A DNA stretch of 43,487 bases from Variovorax sp. Root318D1 (GTDB lineage: Bacteria; Pseudomonadota; Gammaproteobacteria; Burkholderiales; Burkholderiaceae_C): NCBI RefSeq assembly GCF_001424835.1, contig NZ_LMCQ01000001.1, positions 524,754-568,240 on the forward strand, written 5' to 3'. The notes under the pieces are model-generated. The model saw only the letters and a list, made by a program, of their open reading frames with translations, did not search any database and was not told where the DNA came from. How positions within the stretch are numbered: the first letter of the stretch is position 1; every line of letters begins with the position of its first letter. Shown here in pieces: positions 15,721-23,975 of this stretch. Both the position numbers and the translations under genes were made by a program.

Positions 15721-16389
15721 ATGAAACCTTCGCCATTCCAGCTGTCCCGCGCCGCGCGCGCCCTGTTCGGGCTCGCCCTTTCGTGCGGCGTCTGGTTGCC
15801 CAGCGCGTACGGCTTCACGGTTGGCATTACCGCCGGGCAGCGCGCGTTGTTCCTGCAGGTGGGCGTGGGCACCATGTCCGGGGGCTTCTTCAACAACGGC
15901 GGCACGCCCGGCGACAACCCGACAGTCAACACCGCATCGGTCACGGTCCCTGTGGCCCAGTTGGGCTCGGGCGCACCGCAGCTCATGACGACGGACAGTA
16001 CCGTCACGGCCAGTCCCTGGGAAGGGGCCGCCTTCTGCAACTCGCCCGCCACCACCGGACAGGTGTATGTGGGCGGCTTCTTCCGCCGGCCCGGCCAGGG
16101 CGCCGGAGGCAACGAAGCCATACTGAGCGTCACTACGCCGGCCGCCCTGACCAGCGTCAACGGCGACACGATTCCGTTCAGCCGGATTGCATGGACCTCT
16201 TCGGGCATCGGCGACGCCACCGCGACCATCCCGCCCGGCACGTTCGTTGGCGGTGGTACGCAGACCCTGCTGCCCGTCAGCCGCAACACGTGGTTCGAAA
16301 GCTGCCTCGCCTTCAGCTACCTCAATACAGAGATCGTCCCGGCCGGCACCTTCACAGGCAGGGCGACCTTCACGCTCACGGCCCCATGA
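15721..16389 (+). CDS. Pilin-like secreted protein 2 (possible tip or minor subunit)
   Basis: 222 residues. Signal peptide of about 31 residues (ARALFGLALSCGVWLPSAYG). The mature part begins FTVGITAGQRALFLQVGVG, echoing FLQVGTG of the preceding protein, and ends IVPAGTFTGRATFTLTAP, the same C-terminal block. Unlike protein 1 it has two Cys in the mature region (AFCNSP, ESCLAF) that could form a disulphide. The ATG at 15721 is preferred to an upstream in-frame start at 15706. Its stop overlaps the next start (ATGA, 16386-16389), which shows operon membership and coupled translation. Confidence 0.7.
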   Translation: MKPSPFQLSRAARALFGLALSCGVWLPSAYGFTVGITAGQRALFLQVGVGTMSGGFFNNGGTPGDNPTVNTASVTVPVAQLGSGAPQLMTTDSTVTASPWEGAAFCNSPATTGQVYVGGFFRRPGQGAGGNEAILSVTTPAALTSVNGDTIPFSRIAWTSSGIGDATATIPPGTFVGGGTQTLLPVSRNTWFESCLAFSYLNTEIVPAGTFTGRATFTLTAP

Positions 16390-16856
16390 AAGCCCGACTC
16401 ACGCTTGTCATGTTGGCCGGCCTGTTGGCCCTGGGCGCCATGCTCCCCGCCGCTGCCGCCACCTATCGCATTGACGACACAGGCACCTTTGCAACCCAGC
16501 CGGTCACGCCGATGCGCTGGCGCCAGTTGGCACCCGGCCGCGCCGGCGACCACACGGTGGAAGGCCGCGTGCAAGTGCAGCTGCGGCTCAACCTGTCGCA
16601 ATGGGTCAGCCGGCCCGCGCGCATCTACCTGTCCCTGGCGCCCACCGACGGCGAACAGCTGGTCGCCACGTGGCGCACGCAGGGTCGCCTGCTTCCGGGC
16701 ACGGTCCGCGGCGGCGGCCGTACGCTGGTGTACGAGGGCGTGGTGCGCGACTCCTTCCTTCAGGAAAGCATCGTGCTCGATCTCACGGCCGACGGTCGCA
16801 AGGTCGAGCACGCGCAGTCCCTGCAATTCTTTTTCGAGATCGAGGTATCCCCGTGA
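16386..16856 (+). CDS. Exported subunit-like protein of the pilus-like cluster, unknown family
   Basis: 156 residues. Signal peptide MKARLTLVMLAGLLALGAMLPAAAA, cut about residue 25. The mature protein is short, strand-rich and without Cys: VEGRVQVQLRLNLSQWVSRPARIYLSLAP, then LLPGTVRGGGRTLVYEGVV, ending QFFFEIEVSP. I do not recognise a named family. Its position between the pilin-like genes and the chaperone gene, with ATGA overlaps at both ends, makes it a likely minor subunit or an accessory folding factor of the same structure. Confidence 0.7.
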   Translation: MKARLTLVMLAGLLALGAMLPAAAATYRIDDTGTFATQPVTPMRWRQLAPGRAGDHTVEGRVQVQLRLNLSQWVSRPARIYLSLAPTDGEQLVATWRTQGRLLPGTVRGGGRTLVYEGVVRDSFLQESIVLDLTADGRKVEHAQSLQFFFEIEVSP

Positions 16857-17671
16857 TGCGCCGAGTCGCACTTCTTTGCCGTGGCCGCAGTGCGGTCATT
16901 TTTCTGCTTGCAGCCCTGATGTTGGGCACAACGGCGCAAGCGCAGTTTTCGCTTGCCGTCTCGCCGCCGCGCTTCGAACTTTCGACCAAGCCCGGCGAGC
17001 GCGTGCGCGAGGTGATCGAGCTCACGCACCGCGACACGCCAACCGGCGGCTACAAGCTCAAGACCGCCGACTGGACCTTCAGGCCCGACGCCTCGGTCGA
17101 CTTCAGCGACGAGCTGTTGCCCGGGAGTTGCCGGCCCTGGGTCGCCATCGAGCGCCGCGAGCTCAGCATCACCTCCGGACGCCCCTACCGCTTTCGCTTC
17201 GAGGTGACGCCGCCGCCCGACGCGCCGCCGACCGAATGCCGCTTTGCGGTGCTGATCGAAGGCCAGCAACCGGCCACGGCCCCGGGCGTGCCGATGGCGC
17301 TGGGCGCGCGCATCGGGGTCATCGTCTACGTGGCCGTGGGCGACGTCGCACCGGTGCTGGAACTCGTGGGCACCTCGGTCCGAACGATCGACGGGCGTCC
17401 CACGCCCATGCTCAAGATCCGCAACACGGGCACGGCCCATGGCCGCCTGGCCGGCTTTCTCTCGGGCACCGACGCGGGCGGCACGGCACTCGAGCTGCAG
17501 GCCGGCACCACGCCCATCATGCCCGGCGAAACCCGCGAGATCGCGCTCGCGGCCAACAAGCCCGGCGACACCGAAACCACGGTCGCGGTGCGTTTCCCGA
17601 TCACCATCGCCGGCAAGCTGGAGTGGGGCAAGAGCGGCTCGCTGCCGATCAATCAACGCTTCGCTCCATGA
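16856..17671 (+). CDS. PapD-like periplasmic pilus chaperone
   Basis: 271 residues. Signal peptide ends near AQA (residue 29). The mature start FSLAVSPPRFELSTKPGERVREVIEL is the first strand pattern of a PapD-type Ig domain. A second Ig-like domain begins around PVLELVGTSVRTIDG and has MLKIRNTGTAHGRL. Two Cys (GSCRPW, ECRFAV) may pair within domain 1. Such chaperones complement pilin subunits by donor-strand action and deliver them to an outer-membrane usher. The ATG at 16856 overlaps the previous stop, and a GTG directly before it is an alternative start. The 3' end overlaps the usher-like gene by ATGA. Confidence 0.78.
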   Translation: MRRVALLCRGRSAVIFLLAALMLGTTAQAQFSLAVSPPRFELSTKPGERVREVIELTHRDTPTGGYKLKTADWTFRPDASVDFSDELLPGSCRPWVAIERRELSITSGRPYRFRFEVTPPPDAPPTECRFAVLIEGQQPATAPGVPMALGARIGVIVYVAVGDVAPVLELVGTSVRTIDGRPTPMLKIRNTGTAHGRLAGFLSGTDAGGTALELQAGTTPIMPGETREIALAANKPGDTETTVAVRFPITIAGKLEWGKSGSLPINQRFAP

Positions 17672-19758
17672 AGCGCTGGCTCCGCAACGGCGCCCTCGGG
17701 TTGTGCGGCGCGGGGCAGGTGCTGGCCGGCACATCCGCATGGGCGCAGCCCGTGGCGGCGCAATACATCGACCGCGTCCTCGACGACAGCCCGCAGGCCG
17801 CGCCGGTCGATGAACCCCAGGCCCAGGGCAGCGGCTGGCCGCGCGGCTGGACCGTCGAGGGGCAATCCACCCGTCAAAGCGGCGCCACGAGGACGCAGAG
17901 TAACTCGTTGCTGTTCTCGGGTTACCTCGACACACCCGACTACGGCACCTTGTCTGCCAATCTGAACCTGAACCGCGATTCGGTGCCAGTGAGCGGCATT
18001 GCGCTGTACGGCACCACCGGCACGCCACTGACGCAGGTGCCCTATACCTACCGCAACGGCAGCACCTGGCGCATCGACCAGCGCGCCATGCCCTTCAACG
18101 GGGGCTGGTTCGGGAACAACAGCATCGGCAACATCAACATGGCGAGCACGCCGCTCGCACGCGGTGTCGGCCGGGTCTACCTGCCCAGCCTGCCGATCGA
18201 GGGCGCGTCGCTCAGCATCGAGCAGCCGGGGCGAACCACGCTGAATGCATCGGCCGGACGGCTGGGCTATTTCGACGGCATTTCGTCCCAGGGCTTCTCG
18301 TCCGGGCGGGGCACCGCGGCGGGCGCCGGCGCCCAGACCCAGCTGAGCGGCAGCGACGGCCCCTACGCGCTGGGCCGCACCGATGCGGCGGTCCAGCTGG
18401 TGGAAACGCGCAACTTCAACGCCAACGGCGTGCCCGGCTTTGCCCAGGACACCCGCTCGGTGTGGAGCGCCGTTTCATGGCAAGGCCAGGCGCCGTGGGC
18501 CGATTCCGTCGGCAAGGGCTACGGCGGCGTCGGCGAGCGCGTGGGCGGCCTGCGCGTCCAGGCCAACCTGGCGCACAGCACCGGGCAACCCTCCGACGCG
18601 TCGTCGCGCGCGGCGCGCGATTCAGCCACCGGCGGCTGGGTCGACGCGACCTGGCGCACGCAGCTGATGCAGCAGAGCGCGACCGTGTTCTATTTCCAGC
18701 CCTCGCTGCGCTGGGGCGGCGACTCGCTGCCAAGCGACCTGCGGGGTGCCTCGTGGCGCGGCGACGTTTCCACCCGCCAGTGGCAACTGGGCGGCAACAT
18801 CGAGGTGAGCGACAGCGTGAGCGGGCTCCAGCGCCGCTCGCTCTACGGCAATCTCTTCGGCCGCTTTCGGCTGGACTCGCGCGACTCGATCTCCGGCAAC
18901 GTGGCCGCGCGCACCGGCAGCTATGCGGCGCAGTCGGCGCAGTTCACCTGGGAACACAAGTCCGACTGGGGCTACAGCCAGTGGCGAACCGACGTTGCGC
19001 GAGGCACCGACCTGCGCGTGCTGCGCACCGGCGTCGACCACGCCTGGCGGGTCAGCGAGGACCAGACGCTCTCGACCTCGCTGGCCTACGAGCAATCGCG
19101 CCAGTCCGGAATCGATGCGCGCACGGTCCACTGGGGGGTGCTCGGCACTACGCCGCTGGCCGCCGGCGCCCGGCTCGACCTGAGCCTGCGCGGCAGCAAC
19201 GGCATCGGCGACACCGATTCGCGTTTTCTGAGCGCCAATGCGCGCCTGAGCTGGCCGCTGGGCCTGGGCTGGTCGTTCATTGCCCTGTACGCCGCCGCCC
19301 GCGGCCAAGAGTCGCTCAACCCGGCCGTGGTGTCGGCCCTGACGACGGCCATGCAGCAGGCCGTGCGCGTGCTGCCCTCCAACCGCTCGTTCATGGTGGC
19401 GCTTCGCTACGAGAGCCGCGCCGGCGTGGCCAGCGCCCCCATCGGCGGCCTCCCGGGTGCCGGCGCGGGCAAGCTCGAGGGTTATGTCTTCTTCGACCAG
19501 AACAACAACGGACTGCGCGAGGCCAGCGAAGGCGGTGTTCCCGGCGTGACGGTGGTGCTCGACCGCGGCTACGTGGCCCGCACCGACGCCCAGGGCCGCT
19601 ACAGCTTCCCCTCCGTGGCCGCCGGCAGCCACCAGATCGAGCTGGTTCAAGACAACCTGCCGCTGCCCTGGAGCAGTGCCGGTTCCCCGACGCGGCGCGT
19701 CAACGTCTACGTGCGAGACGCCGCCATGACCGACTTCCCGATCCAGAAAGAACATTGA
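17668..19758 (+). CDS. Usher-like outer-membrane beta-barrel with C-terminal SdrD-B-like domain
   Basis: 696 residues. Signal peptide ends near AWA (26). The body (about 50-590) is a long run of amphipathic strands of outer-membrane type: SLLFSGYLDTPDYGTLSAN, LYGNLFGRFRLDSRDS, TSLAYEQSRQSG. Residues about 602-696 match the SdrD-B/carboxypeptidase-regulatory Ig-like fold: LEGYVFFDQNNNGLREASEG, then GRYSFPSVAAGSHQIEL, a calcium-type loop plus strands. Classical ushers have about 800 residues with a plug and two periplasmic ends, so this protein is shorter and differently built, nearer to CS1/alternate ushers. It is translationally coupled to the chaperone gene. The role, secretion pore for the fibre, is inferred from context. 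Confidence 0.7.
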   Translation: MKRWLRNGALGLCGAGQVLAGTSAWAQPVAAQYIDRVLDDSPQAAPVDEPQAQGSGWPRGWTVEGQSTRQSGATRTQSNSLLFSGYLDTPDYGTLSANLNLNRDSVPVSGIALYGTTGTPLTQVPYTYRNGSTWRIDQRAMPFNGGWFGNNSIGNINMASTPLARGVGRVYLPSLPIEGASLSIEQPGRTTLNASAGRLGYFDGISSQGFSSGRGTAAGAGAQTQLSGSDGPYALGRTDAAVQLVETRNFNANGVPGFAQDTRSVWSAVSWQGQAPWADSVGKGYGGVGERVGGLRVQANLAHSTGQPSDASSRAARDSATGGWVDATWRTQLMQQSATVFYFQPSLRWGGDSLPSDLRGASWRGDVSTRQWQLGGNIEVSDSVSGLQRRSLYGNLFGRFRLDSRDSISGNVAARTGSYAAQSAQFTWEHKSDWGYSQWRTDVARGTDLRVLRTGVDHAWRVSEDQTLSTSLAYEQSRQSGIDARTVHWGVLGTTPLAAGARLDLSLRGSNGIGDTDSRFLSANARLSWPLGLGWSFIALYAAARGQESLNPAVVSALTTAMQQAVRVLPSNRSFMVALRYESRAGVASAPIGGLPGAGAGKLEGYVFFDQNNNGLREASEGGVPGVTVVLDRGYVARTDAQGRYSFPSVAAGSHQIELVQDNLPLPWSSAGSPTRRVNVYVRDAAMTDFPIQKEH

Positions 19759-19902
19759 ATCCGACGAAAGGCAGTTGCGCTTCCGCTCCCTGCTGTATTT
19801 ACTTGCTAAGCCGGCCTTCATTTGTGAAATTGTCTGCCGATCAACGAAGGCCGGGCATCGCCGAGATGCCTCCATCCGAGTGTTTTTCGGGGGGAAAGCC
19901 TT

Positions 19903-20226
19903 ATGTCCGGAAGCAGGTTATCGACAGGGGTGTGCGCGAAATGCGCCCTGTACGCATGGCTTCTTCTTTTGCCGCCCGTCTGCATGGCGGAGACCGCGCT
20001 CGGGTCAGGCAGAGCCACTGCCCAGTTGGGCTTTGCGGTGGTCGTGCCGCCGGTGATGCGCGTGCTGCAGGTCACTTCCCTGAAGGACGGCGTCGAGTAC
20101 CGCATCTGGACCAACACCAGATCGGCCTTCTTCAATGGCCGCGAGTACCGCTTCCCCAAGGTGGGCGAGTACACGCTGAAGATGCCTTCGTCCCCGCAGG
20201 GGACGTACCTCATTCACGGCCTCTGA
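19903..20226 (+). CDS. Small subunit-like exported protein
   Basis: 107 residues. The hydrophobic N-terminus (CALYAWLLLLPPVCMA) looks like a signal peptide cut near residue 29. The mature part starts ETALGSGRATAQLGFAVVVPPVMRVLQVTS, which parallels the IVVPKVLFLQVGTG strand of pilin-like protein 1, but the remainder is only about 60 residues and ends GTYLIHGL. It may be a truncated or specialised member of the same subunit family. The start at 19903 is supported by GGGGGAAAG upstream. It lies 144 bases behind the usher-like gene. Confidence 0.6.
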   Translation: MSGSRLSTGVCAKCALYAWLLLLPPVCMAETALGSGRATAQLGFAVVVPPVMRVLQVTSLKDGVEYRIWTNTRSAFFNGREYRFPKVGEYTLKMPSSPQGTYLIHGL

Positions 20227-20252
20227 AGCCGCCGGGCCGCGGCTGCAAGCGC

Positions 20253-20268
20253 CGGCCGGCGCCGGCCG
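20253..20268. repeat. 16-bp perfect GC palindrome
   Basis: CGGCCGGCGCCGGCCG lies between the small subunit-like gene (ends 20226) and the zinc-ribbon gene (starts 20288). It can form a hairpin in RNA but has no T-run after it. It could mark the transcript end of the cluster or be chance in GC-rich DNA. Confidence 0.5.
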
Positions 20269-20287
20269 TCTCACTGCTTCCCTAGCC

Positions 20288-20545
20288 ATGGCGACATCCT
20301 ATTGGACCCGCATGTGCGCGAACTGCCGTCATGGCCGGCTCGTGCTGCAGCACGACCTCACCAATCGCCGCGTCTATGCACACTGCGAAGACTGCGAAAT
20401 GGGCTGGCTGCGCGCGGCCGAGCAGGCCGATCCCGACAAGGGGTTTCTCACGCTGCTTGGCGATTTTGGCTTCGTCGACGCGAGCCTTGACGAGATCGCC
20501 CGCTCCGAATGGGTGGAGCACGTCTGCGGGTCGTTCGACAAATGA
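20288..20545 (+). CDS. Small zinc-ribbon-like protein, unknown function
   Basis: 85 residues with two Cys pairs, CANC near residue 10 and CEDC near residue 35, a spacing expected for a zinc ribbon. The C-terminal half is acidic and helical (DASLDEIARSEWVEHVC). There is no signal peptide. I do not recognise a family. It follows the pilus-like cluster in the same direction after a GC palindrome, and converges on the histidine kinase gene with 21 bases between. Confidence 0.55.
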   Translation: MATSYWTRMCANCRHGRLVLQHDLTNRRVYAHCEDCEMGWLRAAEQADPDKGFLTLLGDFGFVDASLDEIARSEWVEHVCGSFDK

Positions 20546-20566
20546 GTGCCGAACCCTGCCACGTGG

Positions 20567-22552
20567 TCAAGCCCCCTCGGGTTTGAAAGCACTCGGGGTC
20601 GGCACAGCCCCGTGATGAAGGGGCAGCCAGAGGGTGAAGCGGGTTCCGGCACTGCCCGATTCCCAGCTCACGGCGCCGCCGATGGCCGATGCGCGCCGCT
20701 GCTGGTTGCGCAGCCCCCGGCCGCTGCGGCGCAGGGCCTCGTCGACGTCGAAGCCAGCCCCGTCGTCTTCGATCACCACGCGCACGCCTTGTCCATCCGA
20801 GGCGGTGCTGAAGCAGATGAGGGTGGCGCGCGTGTGGCGCAGCACGTTGGCCACGCATTCCTGCATGATGCGCAAGATGTGCAGGGCGCTGCTCGGGTCC
20901 AGCCAAGGCAATGCAGGCACCGACTGCACTTCCCAGCGCAGCGCGAGGCCGGCGCTCTCGATGCGCGGCGCCAGCCGGAAGCGCAGGGTCGCCAGCAGCA
21001 GCAGCAGATCGGCGTCCACGCTTTCCATGGAGTCGATCGCCAGCTTCAGGTCGTCCATGCAGCCCTTGAGCACGCCGGAGATCTCGGCCTCGTTCATGGC
21101 GCCCTGCTCCACCGAACGGATGGCGCTGATCAGCGACGAGCCCAGGCCGTCGTGCATGTCCTGCATCAGGCGCCGGCGCTCGGCACCCAGCATGTGCTCG
21201 TTCTCGATCACGCGCATCCGCTGGTAGCTTTGCTCCAGTTCGGCTTCGCGCGCCTGCAGCCGCTCGGCCAGTCCCTTGTTCAGCCGACCCACCTCGGCGA
21301 ACGCGCCCGTGTAGCGCTGGAACATGATGTAAGAGAAGATGAAGAACAGGCCGATGATGGCGTAGGGCGAGGTGTACACGCTCTCCGGGCTGACCAGGTT
21401 GTTTTGCAGCAGCCCGTCGTACGAGGTGAATGCGACAGCCAGGACGGCCCAGCCCGCCACCAGCCGTCCCTCGGGTAATCTGGCGCGCAGTGCCTTGCGC
21501 AAATTCACCGTGAAGATCAGCACCGCCACGGGCAGCACCATCAGGTTGAGCAGCGGCGTGACCAGGTACAGGCTGGCCAGCGCCGCATGGGGCAGCGTCG
21601 CGATGCTGATGGCCGTTGCGAGCGCCACCGACGAACGGGTCAGCCAGGCCGAGGGCTGCTGGTGCAGGCGCTGCAGAAACAGGTGGATGAGAACGATCAA
21701 CCAGAGCAGCGAGGCCACGGTGATCCATTCGAACCACTCGTCCGAGACCGGAAGGTGGTCGCCGCTCACGTAATAGTGCAGCGTGCGCAAAAAGGCCATC
21801 GCAGAGATGGCAAAGAACAACAGGTAGAGCGATCCACGCCTTTTGCCCCACCACACCGCGAATGCAAACGCACCCACCGCGAGGAACGCGGCGCTGCCCA
21901 TGAACGGCAACTGCACCTGCAGCAACTGGCGCACCTGGTAGCGCCAGTTCAGCGAATCGTGGTCGCCCACCCATAGCGTCGAAAAACCGCTGCCGCTGCT
22001 GCGCAGCCGGTCGACGCGAACCAGCACCGACGACGGGGACAGCGCATGCGCGGTCGCATTCAAGGGCAGCAACAGCGGATGGTTGTAGCCGTTGTGCACC
22101 GGACTCCCGTGCGATTGATACAGCAGGACGCCGTCGCCATACACCGCGATGTGGCCCAGCGTCTTCCAGCGCGGAAGGTAGAGAAAGCGCTGCTGCGCCG
22201 ACGGCGCGAGCTGGGCCAGATCGATGCGGTACCAGTCGGTGACGGTTCGCACGCCACCGGTCGACGTGGGGACCAGTTCGCGCCCGGCCGTGTACGGAAG
22301 GCTGACCGCCTTCCATCCCTCGCTCGGCAGCTTGGCATCCTCGGCGCGCCGCGGCGGGGCGGAATAGCCCGAACCGGAAACGGACAGCAATTCGGCATGG
22401 GTGACGTGAAGAACGCCGCCCGGCTGCTGCACCTCGTCCGCCCTCGGGGCTTCATTGGCGTGCGCACATGTCACGGCGGCCAGCGACAAGGCAAGCCACA
22501 GTTTTGCGGTCCACCGGCCGGCCCGTGAACCACCCTTGCGTCCGGGCGTCAT
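20567..22552 (-). CDS. Membrane sensor histidine kinase, NarL/HisKA_3 type, 7TM-DISM-like
   Basis: 661 residues. Signal-like N-terminus (about 15-31), then a periplasmic jelly-roll-like sensor region (about 45-205; WYRIDLAQL, LYLPRWKTLGHIAVYGDG). At least seven hydrophobic helices follow (about 213-413). A coiled-coil (about 418-455) leads to HisKA_3: RRRLMQDMHDGLGSSLISAI with His467. The HATPase_c domain shows ECVANVLRHTRAT, EDDGAGFD and GRGLRNQQRRA. The architecture matches 7TMR-DISM sensors that detect sugars or envelope signals. No response regulator lies next to it, so it is an orphan here. Its closeness to the pilus-like genes suggests, but does not show, a regulatory link. Confidence 0.85.
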   Translation of the reverse strand: MTPGRKGGSRAGRWTAKLWLALSLAAVTCAHANEAPRADEVQQPGGVLHVTHAELLSVSGSGYSAPPRRAEDAKLPSEGWKAVSLPYTAGRELVPTSTGGVRTVTDWYRIDLAQLAPSAQQRFLYLPRWKTLGHIAVYGDGVLLYQSHGSPVHNGYNHPLLLPLNATAHALSPSSVLVRVDRLRSSGSGFSTLWVGDHDSLNWRYQVRQLLQVQLPFMGSAAFLAVGAFAFAVWWGKRRGSLYLLFFAISAMAFLRTLHYYVSGDHLPVSDEWFEWITVASLLWLIVLIHLFLQRLHQQPSAWLTRSSVALATAISIATLPHAALASLYLVTPLLNLMVLPVAVLIFTVNLRKALRARLPEGRLVAGWAVLAVAFTSYDGLLQNNLVSPESVYTSPYAIIGLFFIFSYIMFQRYTGAFAEVGRLNKGLAERLQAREAELEQSYQRMRVIENEHMLGAERRRLMQDMHDGLGSSLISAIRSVEQGAMNEAEISGVLKGCMDDLKLAIDSMESVDADLLLLLATLRFRLAPRIESAGLALRWEVQSVPALPWLDPSSALHILRIMQECVANVLRHTRATLICFSTASDGQGVRVVIEDDGAGFDVDEALRRSGRGLRNQQRRASAIGGAVSWESGSAGTRFTLWLPLHHGAVPTPSAFKPEGA

Positions 22553-22745
22553 GAAAGGCTTCTGCCCGGGATGCCAGCATGACCCGCCACCATCGCGACA
22601 GGAAGACTGCGGTGGCCAGGGACAACGGGAGACGCTTTCATCAGGTCACAATTATGTGCCGGACCCTCTCGCAGCGCACTGCATCGCATCGCGCCAGGCG
22701 AGTCGACCAATTTGCCCCGGCGCCATGGTCTGGTACAAAGCCTCC
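22553..22745. other. Divergent intergenic region between kinase and unknown gene
   Basis: 193 bases separating the leftward kinase and the rightward 379-residue protein. Both promoters must lie here, but no clear -35/-10 pair or operator palindrome was seen. Confidence 0.3.
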
Positions 22746-23885
22746 ATGACGGTCCCACTCGCGGCCTCCATCGTCGATCTCCTGCTCGGGCTGAAACTCG
22801 GGGCTTCCGACAAGGCCGCTCGCGATCGCTGGTCGCTCGAGGGCGTCACCTGGAAATCGGAACAAGATGGCGCGATCGAAGTCGGCGCTCGCCAGTTCGA
22901 GGCGATCGCGCTTCGGCTGGCGTCGGGCGCGCTCACTCTGGAGATCGACCGCATTGCCGTGCGTGAACTCGTGGGGCAGCTGCGGACTGACGCCGGCGCG
23001 TTGCATCTGTCGGCCTTGGAGGCCGCCGAGGCCGAGCTCTCGGGCGTGAGGCTGCAGGGTCCCTTGACCGTGCCGCCGCAACTGCTGGCCGCGTGGCAGG
23101 CCTTGCGGAGTGCGGATGAGGCGGTCACGCCCAGCACCGCCGCCGACGCTTGGTGCCTCGGCCCGCTCGACGCGGCAGACGGCACGATCCGCGGAGAGAT
23201 CGCCGACGCGCACCTGCTGTTCGACGCCGATGTCACCGTGCCCATTCGGCAGGGGCACATCGACTTCAACGACGCCACGGTCGAGCATGTGGGACCGGAC
23301 TCGCGCATGGGCGTGAGTCGGCTGGGCCTGTATGTCGACGCGCCGAATGGGCGCAGCTATCTTTACCAGTTCGCATCGGCACCACTCGCAGGCGTCGAAT
23401 TCGAGCGTCGCGGCGCTTTGCTGAGCCCGTGGGTCTCGGAGCGCGGCAAGCTGCACCTGAAGACTTTCGCCGAGACGATGCTGCGCCAGAGTGCCGGGGG
23501 CCAGGGCCACGGCTTGACGGAGCAGGCGCGCCTGTTGCTCGGCCGGACCGCGCTGTCGGGCGAGGTGCAGCTCAGCGACGGACTCTTTGCCGTACCGGGC
23601 CTGCACGTGCGATTGGAGGGGCGCGCTGAGGGCCGCAATGCGGTTGTCATGCGCTCCGATGCCCTGGGCCAGGGATTGACGGTGGAGATGGCCGCGCTGT
23701 CGGCCGGCAAGGCCTTGGTGGATTGGCGGGGCGCGCAACTGGCCTGCGACAAGATCACGGCACGGCTCAAGCTCCAGCTGCGGGTCGAAGGGCAGCAACT
23801 GCGCTTCGTCCTCGAGATCGAGAACTGCAAGGTGGTCGGAGCGCGGGTCGATCTTCGTCCACATCGGGACGCTCGAAACGCGTAG
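22746..23885 (+). CDS. Conserved-looking hypothetical protein, 379 residues
   Basis: No recognised family. The protein alternates hydrophobic and charged strands throughout: GARQFEAIALRLASGALTLEIDRIAVREL, VDVRLEG-like repeats and a C-terminal RLKLQLRVEGQQLRFVLEIENC. This resembles beta-repeat lipid-transfer or AsmA-like folds more than an enzyme. There is no signal peptide at the chosen start. The start is uncertain: ATG 22746 (MTVPLAASIVDLLLGL) and ATG 22725 are both in frame and neither has a good ribosome site. Codon use matches neighbouring genes, so it is real. It precedes the aromatic-biosynthesis gene by 90 bases in the same direction. Confidence 0.6.
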   Translation: MTVPLAASIVDLLLGLKLGASDKAARDRWSLEGVTWKSEQDGAIEVGARQFEAIALRLASGALTLEIDRIAVRELVGQLRTDAGALHLSALEAAEAELSGVRLQGPLTVPPQLLAAWQALRSADEAVTPSTAADAWCLGPLDAADGTIRGEIADAHLLFDADVTVPIRQGHIDFNDATVEHVGPDSRMGVSRLGLYVDAPNGRSYLYQFASAPLAGVEFERRGALLSPWVSERGKLHLKTFAETMLRQSAGGQGHGLTEQARLLLGRTALSGEVQLSDGLFAVPGLHVRLEGRAEGRNAVVMRSDALGQGLTVEMAALSAGKALVDWRGAQLACDKITARLKLQLRVEGQQLRFVLEIENCKVVGARVDLRPHRDARNA

Positions 23886-23975
23886 CGGACGGCGGCAACC
23901 TGGCTGTATCGCAAGCGCGCCGGCCGTGGGCGCCTTCGAGACGACAATCGAAGGAGCCCGTTTGAAATCACAGCC

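Noticed and set aside
20253..20268. Rho-independent terminator
   Set aside because: A perfect palindrome but no T-run on either side; kept only as a repeat.
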